From Bacteroidetes bacterium UBA2664 (GTDB lineage: Bacteria; Bacteroidota; Rhodothermia; Balneolales; Balneolaceae), in assembly GCA_002359315.1 (NCBI GenBank), contig DEMS01000001.1:1-64000 (forward strand): a stretch of DNA of 64,000 nucleotides, in the 5' to 3' direction. This document shows, piece by piece, positions 44,963 to 55,293 of the stretch. Under the pieces are notes generated by a model. The model had not been told where the DNA came from. It saw only the letters and a list, made by a program, of their open reading frames with translations, and ran no database searches. Numbering within the stretch: position 1 is the first letter of the stretch; each line of letters opens with the position of its first letter. Position numbers and translations under genes: made by a program.

Positions 44963-47900
44963 CGAAAATCAAAATCGAATGTTAGGCCGAAATAGAAGAG
45001 GACCTCTCTTCCGTATTCTACTGACTGAATGCCACTTGATGTGATAAATTCGCCCGGTAAATTTACATTATAACGATTCAGGCCGTAGGTAGTATTCACG
45101 AAAAATTTCATTGGGAATAAGTAATAGGTATTCAAGGCAAATCTCAACTCAGCTCCTAATCCGGACTTCATATTATCCCCAATGTTCAGGGGTCCGCCCC
45201 AGCCGTTACCCGTTTCAAAAAATAGATGAGCGAAAATTTTATCAAATGTAGCGGAATTAAATTGTTTGTTTATGTCCGTAAATAGAGGATGAAAAAGAGA
45301 AATTCTGGTGAAAAATGTCTGTCTACCACCCAATGCAAAAAATGGATAAGAACGCATTCCGACGAGTCCGCCGGTATAATCCATATAAAAGAAGTCGTCC
45401 GGTCTATTCAAAAAGCTAAATCCCCGGGTTGTTAAAACGGCTGTGGTCTCTTCATGCAAACTAAAACCCACTCGATTATTGAATTCAATTGAGTGATTTA
45501 AATCTCTTGAATATAACGGCGATAAGATTCCATCATTAACTTCAAAATTTTGAAGTAAACGGCCGGGTTCAAACCGATAGGCGAATGATGTGAGGACTCC
45601 CGTTGGTGCGATATCTGCATGACGGGTAGGCAACGTTAAATCCGCCACATAGGAGATCGAATATTTGCTCCCTTTAAAGTATTCTGATGTTGCCCCTGGT
45701 ATCTGCTCCTGAAACTCCTCTGAAAAGAAACTATCGGTTGATACACTGTATGGAGAGTAACCAATCCCTAATTCTAACAAGCTCCATCGATTCAATTTAC
45801 TTCTCAAAAACAAATTCGCTTCCCACATAGAATATCGGATGTCTATACTTCGATCTGAAGGCAGACAAGATGTGCATGCAAATTCTTCAATAGTAAGTCC
45901 ATCATTCACGTTTCTCTTTAAGTTATAAAGTTCTACAACGATTGTTGGTGACCAACTTCTTTTTATAAATGGTATCCCTCTATATTCCGCTACAAAGAAT
46001 ACATCGCGATCCAGATTATTTAATCGCGTGGGAGAGATAAAATCTGTTGCTTCTTCGATTTCTATAGATCCCGGGCCTATCAAAATCCCGCCATATAAAG
46101 AGAGTTTTTCAGTGACATCCCGCGTTGAAAAATAGGCGCCAAATTTTATATCTCGCCATAGATTTTCAGCAAGCTTACCTACTTGCCTGTTTCGAATCAA
46201 CGTCGAGTTACTGCCCCTTAATTTGGAGTAATTATCAAATCTGACAACCGGCAGGACAGAGAGTCCGGTTGTTGTTTCAGTATAAGGTCTCCAGATTTTT
46301 TTACTGCCATCGACTTCAATAGATTGTTCTTCAGTCTGAAGTGCCTCATCAAAAGGAAGATCGGTAGCATATGAATAGATTTTTTGATGGATATCTTCAT
46401 TCTTGGCAATGTTTTCGTTAAACCTATTTTTTTGAACAAGAATTGGTTGATTCGTTTTTAAATCGATAGATGAAATTTTATATCCGTCATATCGATAATC
46501 TGAAAAGTAAAGAGTCGAATCTGTTATGGAGGGCATAAATGCACCTCCTAAAAGGTTTGTAATTTGTTTAATCGCCTGACTATCCAGGTGGTAGCTATAT
46601 ATGTTAAAAATGCCGTTCAAATCGGATGCAAAATAGAGTTCTTCATTGTTTGAGTGGGGCCAGGGGTCTCTGAAATCAATATTTGGATCATGTAACAGGG
46701 CAGACCAATCATTTGTTGAAGTGTCCAACTGATAAATTTGTCTGCCGGAATGATCTGCTTTGGAGAAATAGATCATTTTTCCATCCGGTGACCAAACCGG
46801 AGTGTACACGGTTTCTCCATTTTTGAAATTAGTGAGTTGCTCTATTTCACCGCTATCCAATGAGATCTGAACCAAATTTTGGGTTCCGGAGCTGAATTGA
46901 ACAGCTACAATTTCTGACTCGAATGGATGCCAATCCGGATCATGAATTCTTGAATTTTTAGTAATTTTTTTCTTCTCTTCAGATTCAAGATCCAATAGAT
47001 AGAGATCGTTATAATTTTCACCAAATTTATTGAGGCCGGTCCTACTATATACGACTTGATTACCTTCGGGGGAAAAAGAGAATCGAAACCTGATATAATC
47101 AACAGAAATATTGGATTCTGTACTTAGAAGTGAGTGAAAGTTGCTATCACTATCCAATATATAATGTCCACCCATATCTTCAACGATGATGTCACTGCTA
47201 TCTGTTTGAATCACAAGAGAAGTTCGACTGTAGTCTCTATCATAATTAGTTAAAAAGGCAAAATTTCCGGTAACTGAATGTCGGATAGGGTAGAAATTTA
47301 AAAAACCCTCACCGACGATATTATTAACTTCAGTCTCAGTAATTGTTGAATGAACCTGTTGATAACTTTCTTTTCGAGATTTGAACCAACTGTTATATAG
47401 ACTATCCGCGTGGATTCCGGTAACCTCACTCATTACAGTATTAAAATTGTTCTTTTTATTCTTTGCAGAATAATGAGTCAGATCCGCTAATATCTGTTCA
47501 CCAAACTGATGTGTCAGGTAATTCACAAAATCAAAACCCTGATTATAAACCAATTCTCTCTCCAAGCTGTTTTTTGAACTAAAATGGCTCATTTCAGTCA
47601 GTGTTAAGGCTTTATCGGCTAAAATTCGTGTTCTGAGCATCATATCCCTGTGATTGTCCCAAAAATCGTGTTGAAGCGTATCTGTTTGATATTGAGCACT
47701 ACCCTCTACAAACCATCCCGGCATGCTTACAGTGGCAAATGGGAAGGTTATAATGCCATTTGGGAAGCCATAAAGAACATCGGGGCGTCTGACATCTTCA
47801 TAACTGAGCCATTGCAAGTAGAATGCAGGAATTCTCTGTGTTCTCCTCATGGAAGCCCCGAGTTGAACGATATGAACAAATTCATGAGTGATTACATTTT

Positions 47901-48282
47901 TGAGCCAGTTGTGAGAGCCTCTGAAAGGGGTGTCTAATGAGGGTAGCCAGATCTCAATTTTATCATCAAAAAAATAGGCGGCACCGTTTGAGTAATCTTG
48001 TCGATCTCTTAATACAATACTTACCTTTTTTTGGGGTTCGTATGAATAAAGATTGGTAATAGTCTCATAAATATCATCTGCAATAGCGATGCTAATTTGA
48101 GCTGAATGGCTATTTCCTTCCTGATAATGAACCATGAAATGATCTCCCTCGATCGTGTACCAATCCAGGTGATTATGCGGATAATCATAGAGCAAAGGAT
48201 TTAACTGAGCATATGATATTTGTACCAATGCCAGCCCAATGACGGAGGTAAATAGTATTCGATATATAAATTTTATTCTCAA
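44959..48282 (-). CDS. MA-type metallopeptidase, PD40 propeller and outer-membrane barrel fusion
   Basis: A 1107-residue envelope protein with a signal peptide (1-25, ending SYAQ). Residues about 40-300 form a gluzincin peptidase domain with HEFVH (133-137) and the third ligand Glu193 in WFVEGSAQY, so the active site looks intact. Residues about 330-620 contain WD40-like PD40 propeller repeats (for example WSPDGKMIYFSKADHSG). The C-terminal ~420 residues look like a D15/surface-antigen-type barrel ending in FDFDFR. It is 3 bases from the M6-like gene and overlaps the DUF5683 gene. A surface protease or assembly role is inferred. Confidence 0.8.
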   Translation of the reverse strand: MRIKFIYRILFTSVIGLALVQISYAQLNPLLYDYPHNHLDWYTIEGDHFMVHYQEGNSHSAQISIAIADDIYETITNLYSYEPQKKVSIVLRDRQDYSNGAAYFFDDKIEIWLPSLDTPFRGSHNWLKNVITHEFVHIVQLGASMRRTQRIPAFYLQWLSYEDVRRPDVLYGFPNGIITFPFATVSMPGWFVEGSAQYQTDTLQHDFWDNHRDMMLRTRILADKALTLTEMSHFSSKNSLERELVYNQGFDFVNYLTHQFGEQILADLTHYSAKNKKNNFNTVMSEVTGIHADSLYNSWFKSRKESYQQVHSTITETEVNNIVGEGFLNFYPIRHSVTGNFAFLTNYDRDYSRTSLVIQTDSSDIIVEDMGGHYILDSDSNFHSLLSTESNISVDYIRFRFSFSPEGNQVVYSRTGLNKFGENYNDLYLLDLESEEKKKITKNSRIHDPDWHPFESEIVAVQFSSGTQNLVQISLDSGEIEQLTNFKNGETVYTPVWSPDGKMIYFSKADHSGRQIYQLDTSTNDWSALLHDPNIDFRDPWPHSNNEELYFASDLNGIFNIYSYHLDSQAIKQITNLLGGAFMPSITDSTLYFSDYRYDGYKISSIDLKTNQPILVQKNRFNENIAKNEDIHQKIYSYATDLPFDEALQTEEQSIEVDGSKKIWRPYTETTTGLSVLPVVRFDNYSKLRGSNSTLIRNRQVGKLAENLWRDIKFGAYFSTRDVTEKLSLYGGILIGPGSIEIEEATDFISPTRLNNLDRDVFFVAEYRGIPFIKRSWSPTIVVELYNLKRNVNDGLTIEEFACTSCLPSDRSIDIRYSMWEANLFLRSKLNRWSLLELGIGYSPYSVSTDSFFSEEFQEQIPGATSEYFKGSKYSISYVADLTLPTRHADIAPTGVLTSFAYRFEPGRLLQNFEVNDGILSPLYSRDLNHSIEFNNRVGFSLHEETTAVLTTRGFSFLNRPDDFFYMDYTGGLVGMRSYPFFALGGRQTFFTRISLFHPLFTDINKQFNSATFDKIFAHLFFETGNGWGGPLNIGDNMKSGLGAELRFALNTYYLFPMKFFVNTTYGLNRYNVNLPGEFITSSGIQSVEYGREVLFYFGLTFDFDFR

Positions 48283-48285
48283 CGG

Positions 48286-51200
48286 CTAACGAACAATGGC
48301 TATTTTAATCAATTTTCTTTCAGTTGTGTTGCCGGATGTTGCTTCTAACAAGGCATAATAGGCACCGCTGGCCCACGAAGAAGTGTCGATGCGCAACTCT
48401 TCAGGTAATCCTCCAACACTTTGCATTCTGCGATCAGAGATGAGTCGGCCGCTCATTGTGGTAATGCGTATTCGTATAATGGCCGCCGACTCAGTTTGAT
48501 ATCGGATAAATGTTTCATCAATTGCCGGATTGGGCCAGTTATAGGTTTCTGAACTATTTAAAAGTGTGAACGGGGATGTTTTTGTTTCTCCCGGTTCAAT
48601 AAGTCCAGTCACTTTATTATCGGTACTGTTTCCATACTTCGATGCCCATTGTATTTTTCCCATTTTTGGAAAATTCCAAATTTTAAGATCATTTTCCGGA
48701 CTGACAGCAATCAACTGTCGATTCTTTAACATCGGATGAATAAGTTGATGATCAGCAGAGGGTAAACCTCCCACCAACAGAGGAAAACCTTCCATAAGTT
48801 TTGTGTCTGACCTATATGCGGTGATAAATAAGGAAATGGTATCATCTGTCGGTATTAGAAGGTCAGGATATTCATCACCATCTAAATCGGCAACTAGCGG
48901 TGTACCGGTAAAATGATTTCCCGGAAGGGGGGTGATGGGGAATCCATCCAGCATCGCACCATTTACATTCTTGCCAATCAATTTGTTACCCGTTTGGTTG
49001 ACATACAAAAAATCGGGATTTCCATCATCATTAAGATCAACGATTGCAGGCCATTCTAACCGATCTCTGTTTTCAAGGATAATTTCATTCGAATATTGAT
49101 TCGCGGGAGAGAAGAGGCTTAATTTATCATCAAGAAGGAGATATACGAAAATCATTCCATCTCCGCTTTGAACCAACCCGGTATGAGCTCTCGTAAATGT
49201 ATTTGATGGAGATATTGGGTGAGTAACAGTACCCTGGGCAGATCTTATCACGAGTTGATTATCCTTAATAAGGGATTGAGTTCGCCCGATTATTTCTGAT
49301 GATTGTTGATTTGAAGAATTTAGAAGCAGCGTTTTGGAATTGATGTCAATTCGTACACTTGTTCCATCCAAATCTATTATGTCAGGTTCTGAAGTACTCA
49401 AAAAACCGGTGTTTGCAACGGTTGTATAGTCGCCAATGAGTGTCGGAATTTCATCACTTACATTATAAATAGATACTTTCATCTCATCCACAGAACGGAG
49501 TGGATTGGATGAAACCGCCAAAAAACCGGCATCATTAAAGCCACTTAGGGGTTGTTGTATGTAATCATCATTTCTATTGAATGGACTCGAACGATTTGTC
49601 TCCAAATTATACAGTATCAATCCATCCATTCCCGGTATGATAATATTGTCTTGCGAATCAGCAGCTGAAATGGATTGTATAGCAAGAGGATATCGGCTCC
49701 AGTATGGATCAGCTGACGACGTGGCAGTCGTGATAGATGTAAGAGTTTTACGTATCTTTAAATCGAAGAATGTATTCTCCGGGGTTGTTTCCCGAATTTT
49801 AAATGAGGCTATTGGGAGATTGTTGGAAAAATCAAAAATTTCAAAAGGGGAGAGGGCACCGGTATGACTCCGGTTATCCGGAAAAGTATCCGGACCGAAT
49901 CGATTTTGATAGAGTGAAAGAGTATCCGACTGAAAAATGACAGAGGAGTTATTCCCGGACCACCAAAAATCAAATGCTGATCCATTGGGATCATTTTGGG
50001 CAATTCCGATGTTTGTAGGCCGGCCAATATCCTGAGCGCCATCAGCTTCTTTTAATTCCACTCCTTTACGGTCCGGAAATCTGTTAACACCAATAGTATT
50101 AATCTGCTTTCGAATAACGGTTTCATCTATATGCCAGATTAGAATACCGCCATTTAGATCACGCTTTTCTGACCCTTCATTGACCAGACCGCCCGGAAGC
50201 GCAAAGTCATAATTAGAAACATCAATAATAACGCCGGGCTCCAGTAATTTATCAAAATCATTTGTTTGATTGACAAAATCGGAATCCCGATTTGAAAACG
50301 ACTGTTCAACAATTGAGCCATCCGGTCGCTGAATGGTTAATACGATACCACTATTTTCAGGATCTCTGTGGCGATTTTCGATCAAAAAATATTCACTGTT
50401 TGATAAAGAAATTTTTGCAATACTGCTTTGTTTTCTAAGGGATGAAGCCGGTAATTCAATGGGTTCCTGCTGGTCATAGTTAACTTCAAACGGCTCTTGC
50501 CAACCGAGTTGAATTTTTTCCCAGGCAGAGAGCTCAGGGGGGAAGAGTCCATTATAAGCAAATATACCCGCTCCATCCATCAGGCCAAATCTGCCAATTC
50601 CGGAATTCCCGGTTTCAGTGTTGAAAAGCTCAGGAAGGCCTATATGTCTTCCTATAAGCGCTGTTAGCAACCCATTTATTGATAGAGGAATCACAAAACG
50701 ATTATCGGAAAAATCTACACCGGATCTGCTTAGGGTTCTGGGCAGAATTAAAGAATGATCAACCAGTAGATTAGTGTTACCAATTTCAAAACCGCTAAAT
50801 GAGGGGTCATTAAATAACTCTTTAAAAGCATTTTTACTCAAATAAACAGATGGAATGTCTTGAGGAGTTTTATCCAATGTGGTTCCGGTAAGTTCAACAT
50901 CCCGACCAATTCCTGCATGGAAAATTACAAACGCAATTTTTTCATTTTGATTTTTTTCGAATTGAACCGAGGAATCATTTCCAACCAGATTCCATACATC
51001 TTTTGCCAATTCAGCTAAAGGGTGGAAGTCTGGATTTTGACCAATAGGAGAGTATTTCTCCATTTTATTATCTAAACGGTAAACATTTGGCAATACTTGA
51101 AATGAGATGCCAAATTGGTTGTTAGAATTTTTTTCGAAATAGTTTTTTACAAATGATAGATGAGCTTCAAAATATGCTTGATTATGTGGCAACGCATCAA

Positions 51201-51495
51201 CATTTGTACCGGGATCCTCTAAATATGGAATGCTTCCGCTCTCAAATGTACCATTGCCGGAGGTGAATCGGTTATCATCCGGCTGAAATTCTACCATTAC
51301 AGCAATGATTCTCAGGTTATCCGTTGGTTCAATATCCAGTATCGAACGAGCATTATCTGATTGCCCGATATTTAAAAGGGAGTGATGAGTTAAAGTTGAC
51401 AAGTTTTGTGCTAAACCGTCAGTGTAAAGGGGGATAAAAATAAAAAGCAGTGATAAAAAAAATTTACCACTGCTTAAAACTGATTGGGATAACAT
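48286..51495 (-). CDS. M6-like T9SS surface protein with degenerate protease site
   Basis: A 1069-residue secreted protein: signal peptide (about 10-29), an M6/immune-inhibitor-A-like domain (about 60-340), a long FG-GAP/beta-propeller-like region (about 590-960), and a C-terminal T9SS type A sorting domain (about 985-1069, YNWPNPAIDETFIRYQ to the end). The M6 zinc site HEFGHxLGLPDLF reads ALIGRHIGLPELF (279-291): both His ligands and the Glu are gone, while the flanking GLPELF and FGLMDGAGIFAYNG are kept. It is therefore probably a binding scaffold and not a protease. The PorV-like gene is 9 bases upstream. Confidence 0.87.
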   Translation of the reverse strand: MLSQSVLSSGKFFLSLLFIFIPLYTDGLAQNLSTLTHHSLLNIGQSDNARSILDIEPTDNLRIIAVMVEFQPDDNRFTSGNGTFESGSIPYLEDPGTNVDALPHNQAYFEAHLSFVKNYFEKNSNNQFGISFQVLPNVYRLDNKMEKYSPIGQNPDFHPLAELAKDVWNLVGNDSSVQFEKNQNEKIAFVIFHAGIGRDVELTGTTLDKTPQDIPSVYLSKNAFKELFNDPSFSGFEIGNTNLLVDHSLILPRTLSRSGVDFSDNRFVIPLSINGLLTALIGRHIGLPELFNTETGNSGIGRFGLMDGAGIFAYNGLFPPELSAWEKIQLGWQEPFEVNYDQQEPIELPASSLRKQSSIAKISLSNSEYFLIENRHRDPENSGIVLTIQRPDGSIVEQSFSNRDSDFVNQTNDFDKLLEPGVIIDVSNYDFALPGGLVNEGSEKRDLNGGILIWHIDETVIRKQINTIGVNRFPDRKGVELKEADGAQDIGRPTNIGIAQNDPNGSAFDFWWSGNNSSVIFQSDTLSLYQNRFGPDTFPDNRSHTGALSPFEIFDFSNNLPIASFKIRETTPENTFFDLKIRKTLTSITTATSSADPYWSRYPLAIQSISAADSQDNIIIPGMDGLILYNLETNRSSPFNRNDDYIQQPLSGFNDAGFLAVSSNPLRSVDEMKVSIYNVSDEIPTLIGDYTTVANTGFLSTSEPDIIDLDGTSVRIDINSKTLLLNSSNQQSSEIIGRTQSLIKDNQLVIRSAQGTVTHPISPSNTFTRAHTGLVQSGDGMIFVYLLLDDKLSLFSPANQYSNEIILENRDRLEWPAIVDLNDDGNPDFLYVNQTGNKLIGKNVNGAMLDGFPITPLPGNHFTGTPLVADLDGDEYPDLLIPTDDTISLFITAYRSDTKLMEGFPLLVGGLPSADHQLIHPMLKNRQLIAVSPENDLKIWNFPKMGKIQWASKYGNSTDNKVTGLIEPGETKTSPFTLLNSSETYNWPNPAIDETFIRYQTESAAIIRIRITTMSGRLISDRRMQSVGGLPEELRIDTSSWASGAYYALLEATSGNTTERKLIKIAIVR

Positions 51496-51504
51496 CCACA
51501 GTTC

Positions 51505-52632
51505 TTATCTGAAGTTTATGAGCAAACTAAGGCGTATTGTATTTGCCAAAGGATGATCTTCTTCGAGTGTATACAAGTAGCTGAAATCTACACCGAAAAT
51601 ATTATATCGGAGTCCGGCACCAAGTGTTACAAACTCTCTGTTACCGTTTTCAGGATTTTCATAGTAATAACCACCTCGGAGGGCGAAGAGATTATCGTAC
51701 CAATATTCTAATCCAAAACCGAGCATTAACTGTTGTGCAAGACTTACGCTCACATTTTCAGTACCATTAAATCTCTCAAAAGAACTCCATGAATTGATTA
51801 ATGCTTCAAAAACGCCCATCGTTTCAAACTCAGGACTATCGGGATCTGAACTGACTCTTTGGCTTCGAGCCATGATTTTTGAAACATCATTTGAAAATGT
51901 AAGTGTATTCATGCCATTTGCATCCAAATCCATCGTATAGGCCCATCCGGCTCTAAACATTGTAGGAAGCGGATCTCGTTGAGCATTATCGGTATATTGA
52001 ATACCGGGACCGATATTTGAGATATTTAATCCGGCATTAAATTTTGCTTCTCTGTTTCCTAATTGGAAAGAATTTGATTTGTATAGTGCTGCCAAATCAA
52101 CGCCCACACTCGACCCGGGGCTGATATCCTGGCCGCTTACACTGCCATCTGCTAATGAACTGTAGATATATCTGATTCCGGTACCCAAAGCGAAAGTTTC
52201 TGATAATTTCAATCCATACGAAAGCCCTGCAGATATTTCAAAACTATTAAATCTGCCTAATTCCAATCCTGTCTCGTCAGTTCGGGTTTGTTCGCCAAGA
52301 TTTAGAAAAGTAAGATGCCCGCCAATGGTTCCGATTCCATCAATATAATAGGTGCCTACAAGATAATCGTAAAAAAGGTCAGCATTAAAAGCCGGTAACC
52401 AGTTAGCATGTGTAAGGCTTACCTGGTTTTGGTTTTGAAATGCCAAGCCGGCCGGATTCCAAAATATGGCAGAGGCATTGTCTGCTATTGCGACACCGGT
52501 ATTTCCCATTCCTGTGGATCTCGAATCAGGTTCAATTTGCAAGAAAGGTACCGCTGTAATACCCACCTGGGAGTATGCCGCTCCATAGGATAGAAATAGG
52601 AGCACTAAGGTAAGTGAGAATATTTTTTTCAT
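51505..52632 (-). CDS. PorV/PorQ-family outer membrane protein
   Basis: A 375-residue outer-membrane barrel with a signal peptide (1-21, ending AYSQ). The N-terminal signature SRSTGMGNTGVAIADNASAI followed by FWNPAGLAF is typical of the PorV/PorQ (UPF0164) family, and the last strand ends LLINFR. PorV shuttles T9SS cargo to the attachment complex; whether this is PorV itself or a PorQ-like relative cannot be decided from sequence. The next gene encodes a protein with a T9SS sorting domain, supporting a link. It is the first gene of a long minus-strand run. Confidence 0.88.
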   Translation of the reverse strand: MKKIFSLTLVLLFLSYGAAYSQVGITAVPFLQIEPDSRSTGMGNTGVAIADNASAIFWNPAGLAFQNQNQVSLTHANWLPAFNADLFYDYLVGTYYIDGIGTIGGHLTFLNLGEQTRTDETGLELGRFNSFEISAGLSYGLKLSETFALGTGIRYIYSSLADGSVSGQDISPGSSVGVDLAALYKSNSFQLGNREAKFNAGLNISNIGPGIQYTDNAQRDPLPTMFRAGWAYTMDLDANGMNTLTFSNDVSKIMARSQRVSSDPDSPEFETMGVFEALINSWSSFERFNGTENVSVSLAQQLMLGFGLEYWYDNLFALRGGYYYENPENGNREFVTLGAGLRYNIFGVDFSYLYTLEEDHPLANTIRLSLLINFR

Positions 52633-52941
52633 AGACAGTAATAAAAATGATTTGTCCTATATTTTAAACAGATTATGACCCGTTTTATTGTTGATGAACA
52701 TGTCTAATGAATCAATTTAAATATTGATTTATTTATGTGAACATGTAATATATCAATTTAGTAAAGTTGCTTAACTAAGCTGTAGCTATTAATCGAATAG
52801 TAATTGTTTAATGAATGGACAACAAGAGCAAATTTATGCAATCGGAAAATAACGAACAAATTCTAACATTAAATATGATACATCCGACCGTTAAAAAAGT
52901 CAAATAAATAGGATTATATTAAAGAATTAAAATATAGCGTA
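52633..52941. other. 309-base AT-rich gap between the thiolase and PorV-like genes
   Basis: This should contain the promoter of the PorV-like gene and the end of the thiolase transcript. A short inverted repeat AATCAAT/ATTGATT (52710-52716, 52723-52729) is flanked by two GAACATGT copies about 40 bases apart. An ORF of 30 codons on the plus strand (52815-52907, starting MDNKSKFMQSENNEQ) has no supporting features. No clear terminator or promoter boxes are visible. Confidence 0.5.
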
Positions 52942-54120
52942 CTAATTACGTTCAATAACCAATGCAGATGCACCGCCGCCGCCATTGCAGATGCCGGAAC
53001 AACCTATTTTCCCGTCACTTTTAATTAGAGCATGAATAAGGGTAACCACTATTCTTGCACCGGAGCATCCCAGCGGATGACCTATGCTCACAGCTCCACC
53101 ATGAATATTCACTTTTTTGCTGTCCAGTTTAAGTAATTGATTATTTGCAATTGAAACTACTGAAAAAGCTTCATTGATCTCATAGAGGTCAACATCTTCA
53201 CTTTTTACATTTGCTCTTTTAAGTGCAAGGGGAATGGCTTCAGAAGGGGCTGTTGTAAACCATTCAGGTCGTTTAGCTGCGCTAGCATGTCCTTTGATGA
53301 TAGCTAAAGGTTTAATATTTAATTCTTTTGCTTTTTCCTCACTCATCAATAAAACTGCTGCTGCACCATCATTTATACTGCTTGCATTGGCAGCTGTTAT
53401 GGTTCCTTCCTTTGAAAATACAGGCCGAAGTTGAGGTATTTTTTCAAAATTAACTCTTTCCAATTCTTCGTCCATTGTCACCATTGTGACATTCCCTTTT
53501 CGGTCTTTAACTTTTATTGAAACGATTTCATCTTTGAAAAATCCCTTTTCATGAGCATTGATAGCTCTTTTATAAGATTCAGTTGCAAATTGATCCTGCT
53601 CTTCACGACTGATATTACACTCCTTAGCACACAATTCACCGGCTGAACCCATATGAAAATCATTGTATACGTCCCATAATCCATCAGTAATTATGCCATC
53701 CAGCGCTTCACTATGACCCAATTTGGCTCCAAACCGCTCTTTCTTGAGATAAAAGGGGACATTACTCATACTTTCCATTCCGCCAGCAACCATAATATCA
53801 TTTTGGCCGAGTGAAATTTGATCCGCTGCGATCATGATTGCTTTCATGCCAGATGCACATACTTTATTGACGGTAGTTGCCGGAATTTTTTCAGAAAGCC
53901 CTGCATTTAATGCTGCCTGGCGAGCCGGAGCTTGTCCAATTCCGGCACTCAATACATTCCCCATTACAACTTCATCAACCTGATCCATTTTTATTCCGGC
54001 AGTTTTTATGACTTCATAAATCACTGCAGCTCCTAATTCCGGTGCCGTATAAGAAGATAAAGAACCACCAAATGATCCGATGGGCGTGCGTTTTGCAGCA
54101 ACAATAACAACATTTCTCAT
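52942..54120 (-). CDS. Acetyl-CoA C-acetyltransferase (thiolase)
   Basis: Condenses or cleaves acyl-CoA units; the 392-residue length and sequence fit biosynthetic-type thiolases. The nucleophilic Cys is in VNKVCASGMKAIM, the catalytic His in GGAVSIGHPLGCSGAR, and the C-terminal Cys in GICNGGGGASALV. NEAFS is also present. Substrate length cannot be fixed. It follows the trans-sulfuration gene by 30 bases on the same strand. Confidence 0.95.
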   Translation of the reverse strand: MRNVVIVAAKRTPIGSFGGSLSSYTAPELGAAVIYEVIKTAGIKMDQVDEVVMGNVLSAGIGQAPARQAALNAGLSEKIPATTVNKVCASGMKAIMIAADQISLGQNDIMVAGGMESMSNVPFYLKKERFGAKLGHSEALDGIITDGLWDVYNDFHMGSAGELCAKECNISREEQDQFATESYKRAINAHEKGFFKDEIVSIKVKDRKGNVTMVTMDEELERVNFEKIPQLRPVFSKEGTITAANASSINDGAAAVLLMSEEKAKELNIKPLAIIKGHASAAKRPEWFTTAPSEAIPLALKRANVKSEDVDLYEINEAFSVVSIANNQLLKLDSKKVNIHGGAVSIGHPLGCSGARIVVTLIHALIKSDGKIGCSGICNGGGGASALVIERN

Positions 54121-54150
54121 AATTCTACTACGTTTTAAATTTCTAATTAA

Positions 54151-55290
54151 TTATTCAAAAGCCTGGTTTAAATCTTCAATAAGATCATCCACATCTTCAA
54201 TTCCAATAGACAATCGAATCAATGAATCCATCAATCCGGCAGCTTCTCTTACATTCTTTGGTATCGAACCGTGAGTCATCGAAGTCGGATGACTTATCAA
54301 TGATTCAACTCCGCCCAGGCTTTCAGCAAGGGTGAAAATTTTCGTTTTTTTCATAACTTCGAATGCAGTTTCAATCGAATCTTCTGTCATCGTGAAGGAG
54401 AGCATCGCTCCGAAGTCCTTCATCTGTCGGCTGGCCAATTGATGTTGTGCATGACTTTTGAGCCCCGGATAATAGACGGTTCCTACGCGCGGGTGGTTAA
54501 TAAGAAAATTGGCAATTTTTTTGGCGTTTTCAACGGACCTTTCCACACGAACATGCAATGTTTTGATTCCTCTGAGAATCAGATAGCAGTCTGTCGGCCC
54601 CGGAACTGCTCCTGTTGTTTTAACCTGAAATTTAACCTTCTCCATAAATTCTTTATTAGAGCTGGCAACAGCACCGCCAATTACATCAGAATGTCCGCCA
54701 AGGTATTTAGTAGTAGAGTGCATGACTACATCAGCGCCTAAAAGAAGAGGCTGCTGGAGATAAGGGGATGCAAATGTGTTATCTACTACAGATAGAATGT
54801 CTTTGTTTTTAATAAGGTTAGTAACAGCATCGATATCAATAATCCGGAGAAGTGGATTTGTTGGAGTTTCAATCCAGACCAGCTTCGTATTATTTTGAAT
54901 AGCCTGACCTACTTCTTCAATATTTGTCATATCTACAAATGAAAAATCAATACCGTAGGGTTCGAACACTTTGGTAAATAATCTGTAAGAACCCCCATAA
55001 AGGTCATTTGTAGAAATGACATGATCTCCCGGTTTCAGCGTTTTTAAAATGGCATCTATTGCAGCAACGCCACTTGAAAAGCATGCACATTCATCGGCTT
55101 CCTCTAATCCGGCGATCAATTTTTCCAATGCTGTTCTGGTTGGATTGCCTACTCTTGCATAATCATATCCTTGGTGATCATTTGGAGCTTTTTGTGCATA
55201 GGTTGAAGTGTGGAAGATTGGGGGCATTACGGCACCACTCGTTTCTTCCGGTTTTTGACCTGCATGTATTGCTTTTGTATTAAATTTCAT
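54151..55290 (-). CDS. Trans-sulfuration PLP enzyme (cystathionine gamma-synthase/lyase type)
   Basis: A 379-residue member of the Cys/Met metabolism PLP family. The PLP Lys is in MHSTTKYLGGHSDVIGG, with the upstream YDYARVGNPTRTALE, SGVAAIDAIL and VDNTFASPYLQQPL motifs and the C-terminal SLGGVESLISHP. Cystathionine gamma-synthase (metB) and gamma-lyase (mccB) are difficult to separate by eye; the retained features suit either. It begins 3 bases after the TPR lipoprotein gene. Confidence 0.92.
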   Translation of the reverse strand: MKFNTKAIHAGQKPEETSGAVMPPIFHTSTYAQKAPNDHQGYDYARVGNPTRTALEKLIAGLEEADECACFSSGVAAIDAILKTLKPGDHVISTNDLYGGSYRLFTKVFEPYGIDFSFVDMTNIEEVGQAIQNNTKLVWIETPTNPLLRIIDIDAVTNLIKNKDILSVVDNTFASPYLQQPLLLGADVVMHSTTKYLGGHSDVIGGAVASSNKEFMEKVKFQVKTTGAVPGPTDCYLILRGIKTLHVRVERSVENAKKIANFLINHPRVGTVYYPGLKSHAQHQLASRQMKDFGAMLSFTMTEDSIETAFEVMKKTKIFTLAESLGGVESLISHPTSMTHGSIPKNVREAAGLMDSLIRLSIGIEDVDDLIEDLNQAFE

Positions 55291-55293
55291 AAA

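Noticed and set aside
52815..52907. 30-residue plus-strand ORF in the thiolase-PorV gap
   Set aside because: No ribosome binding site, family or membrane/signal features; expected by chance in AT-rich DNA.
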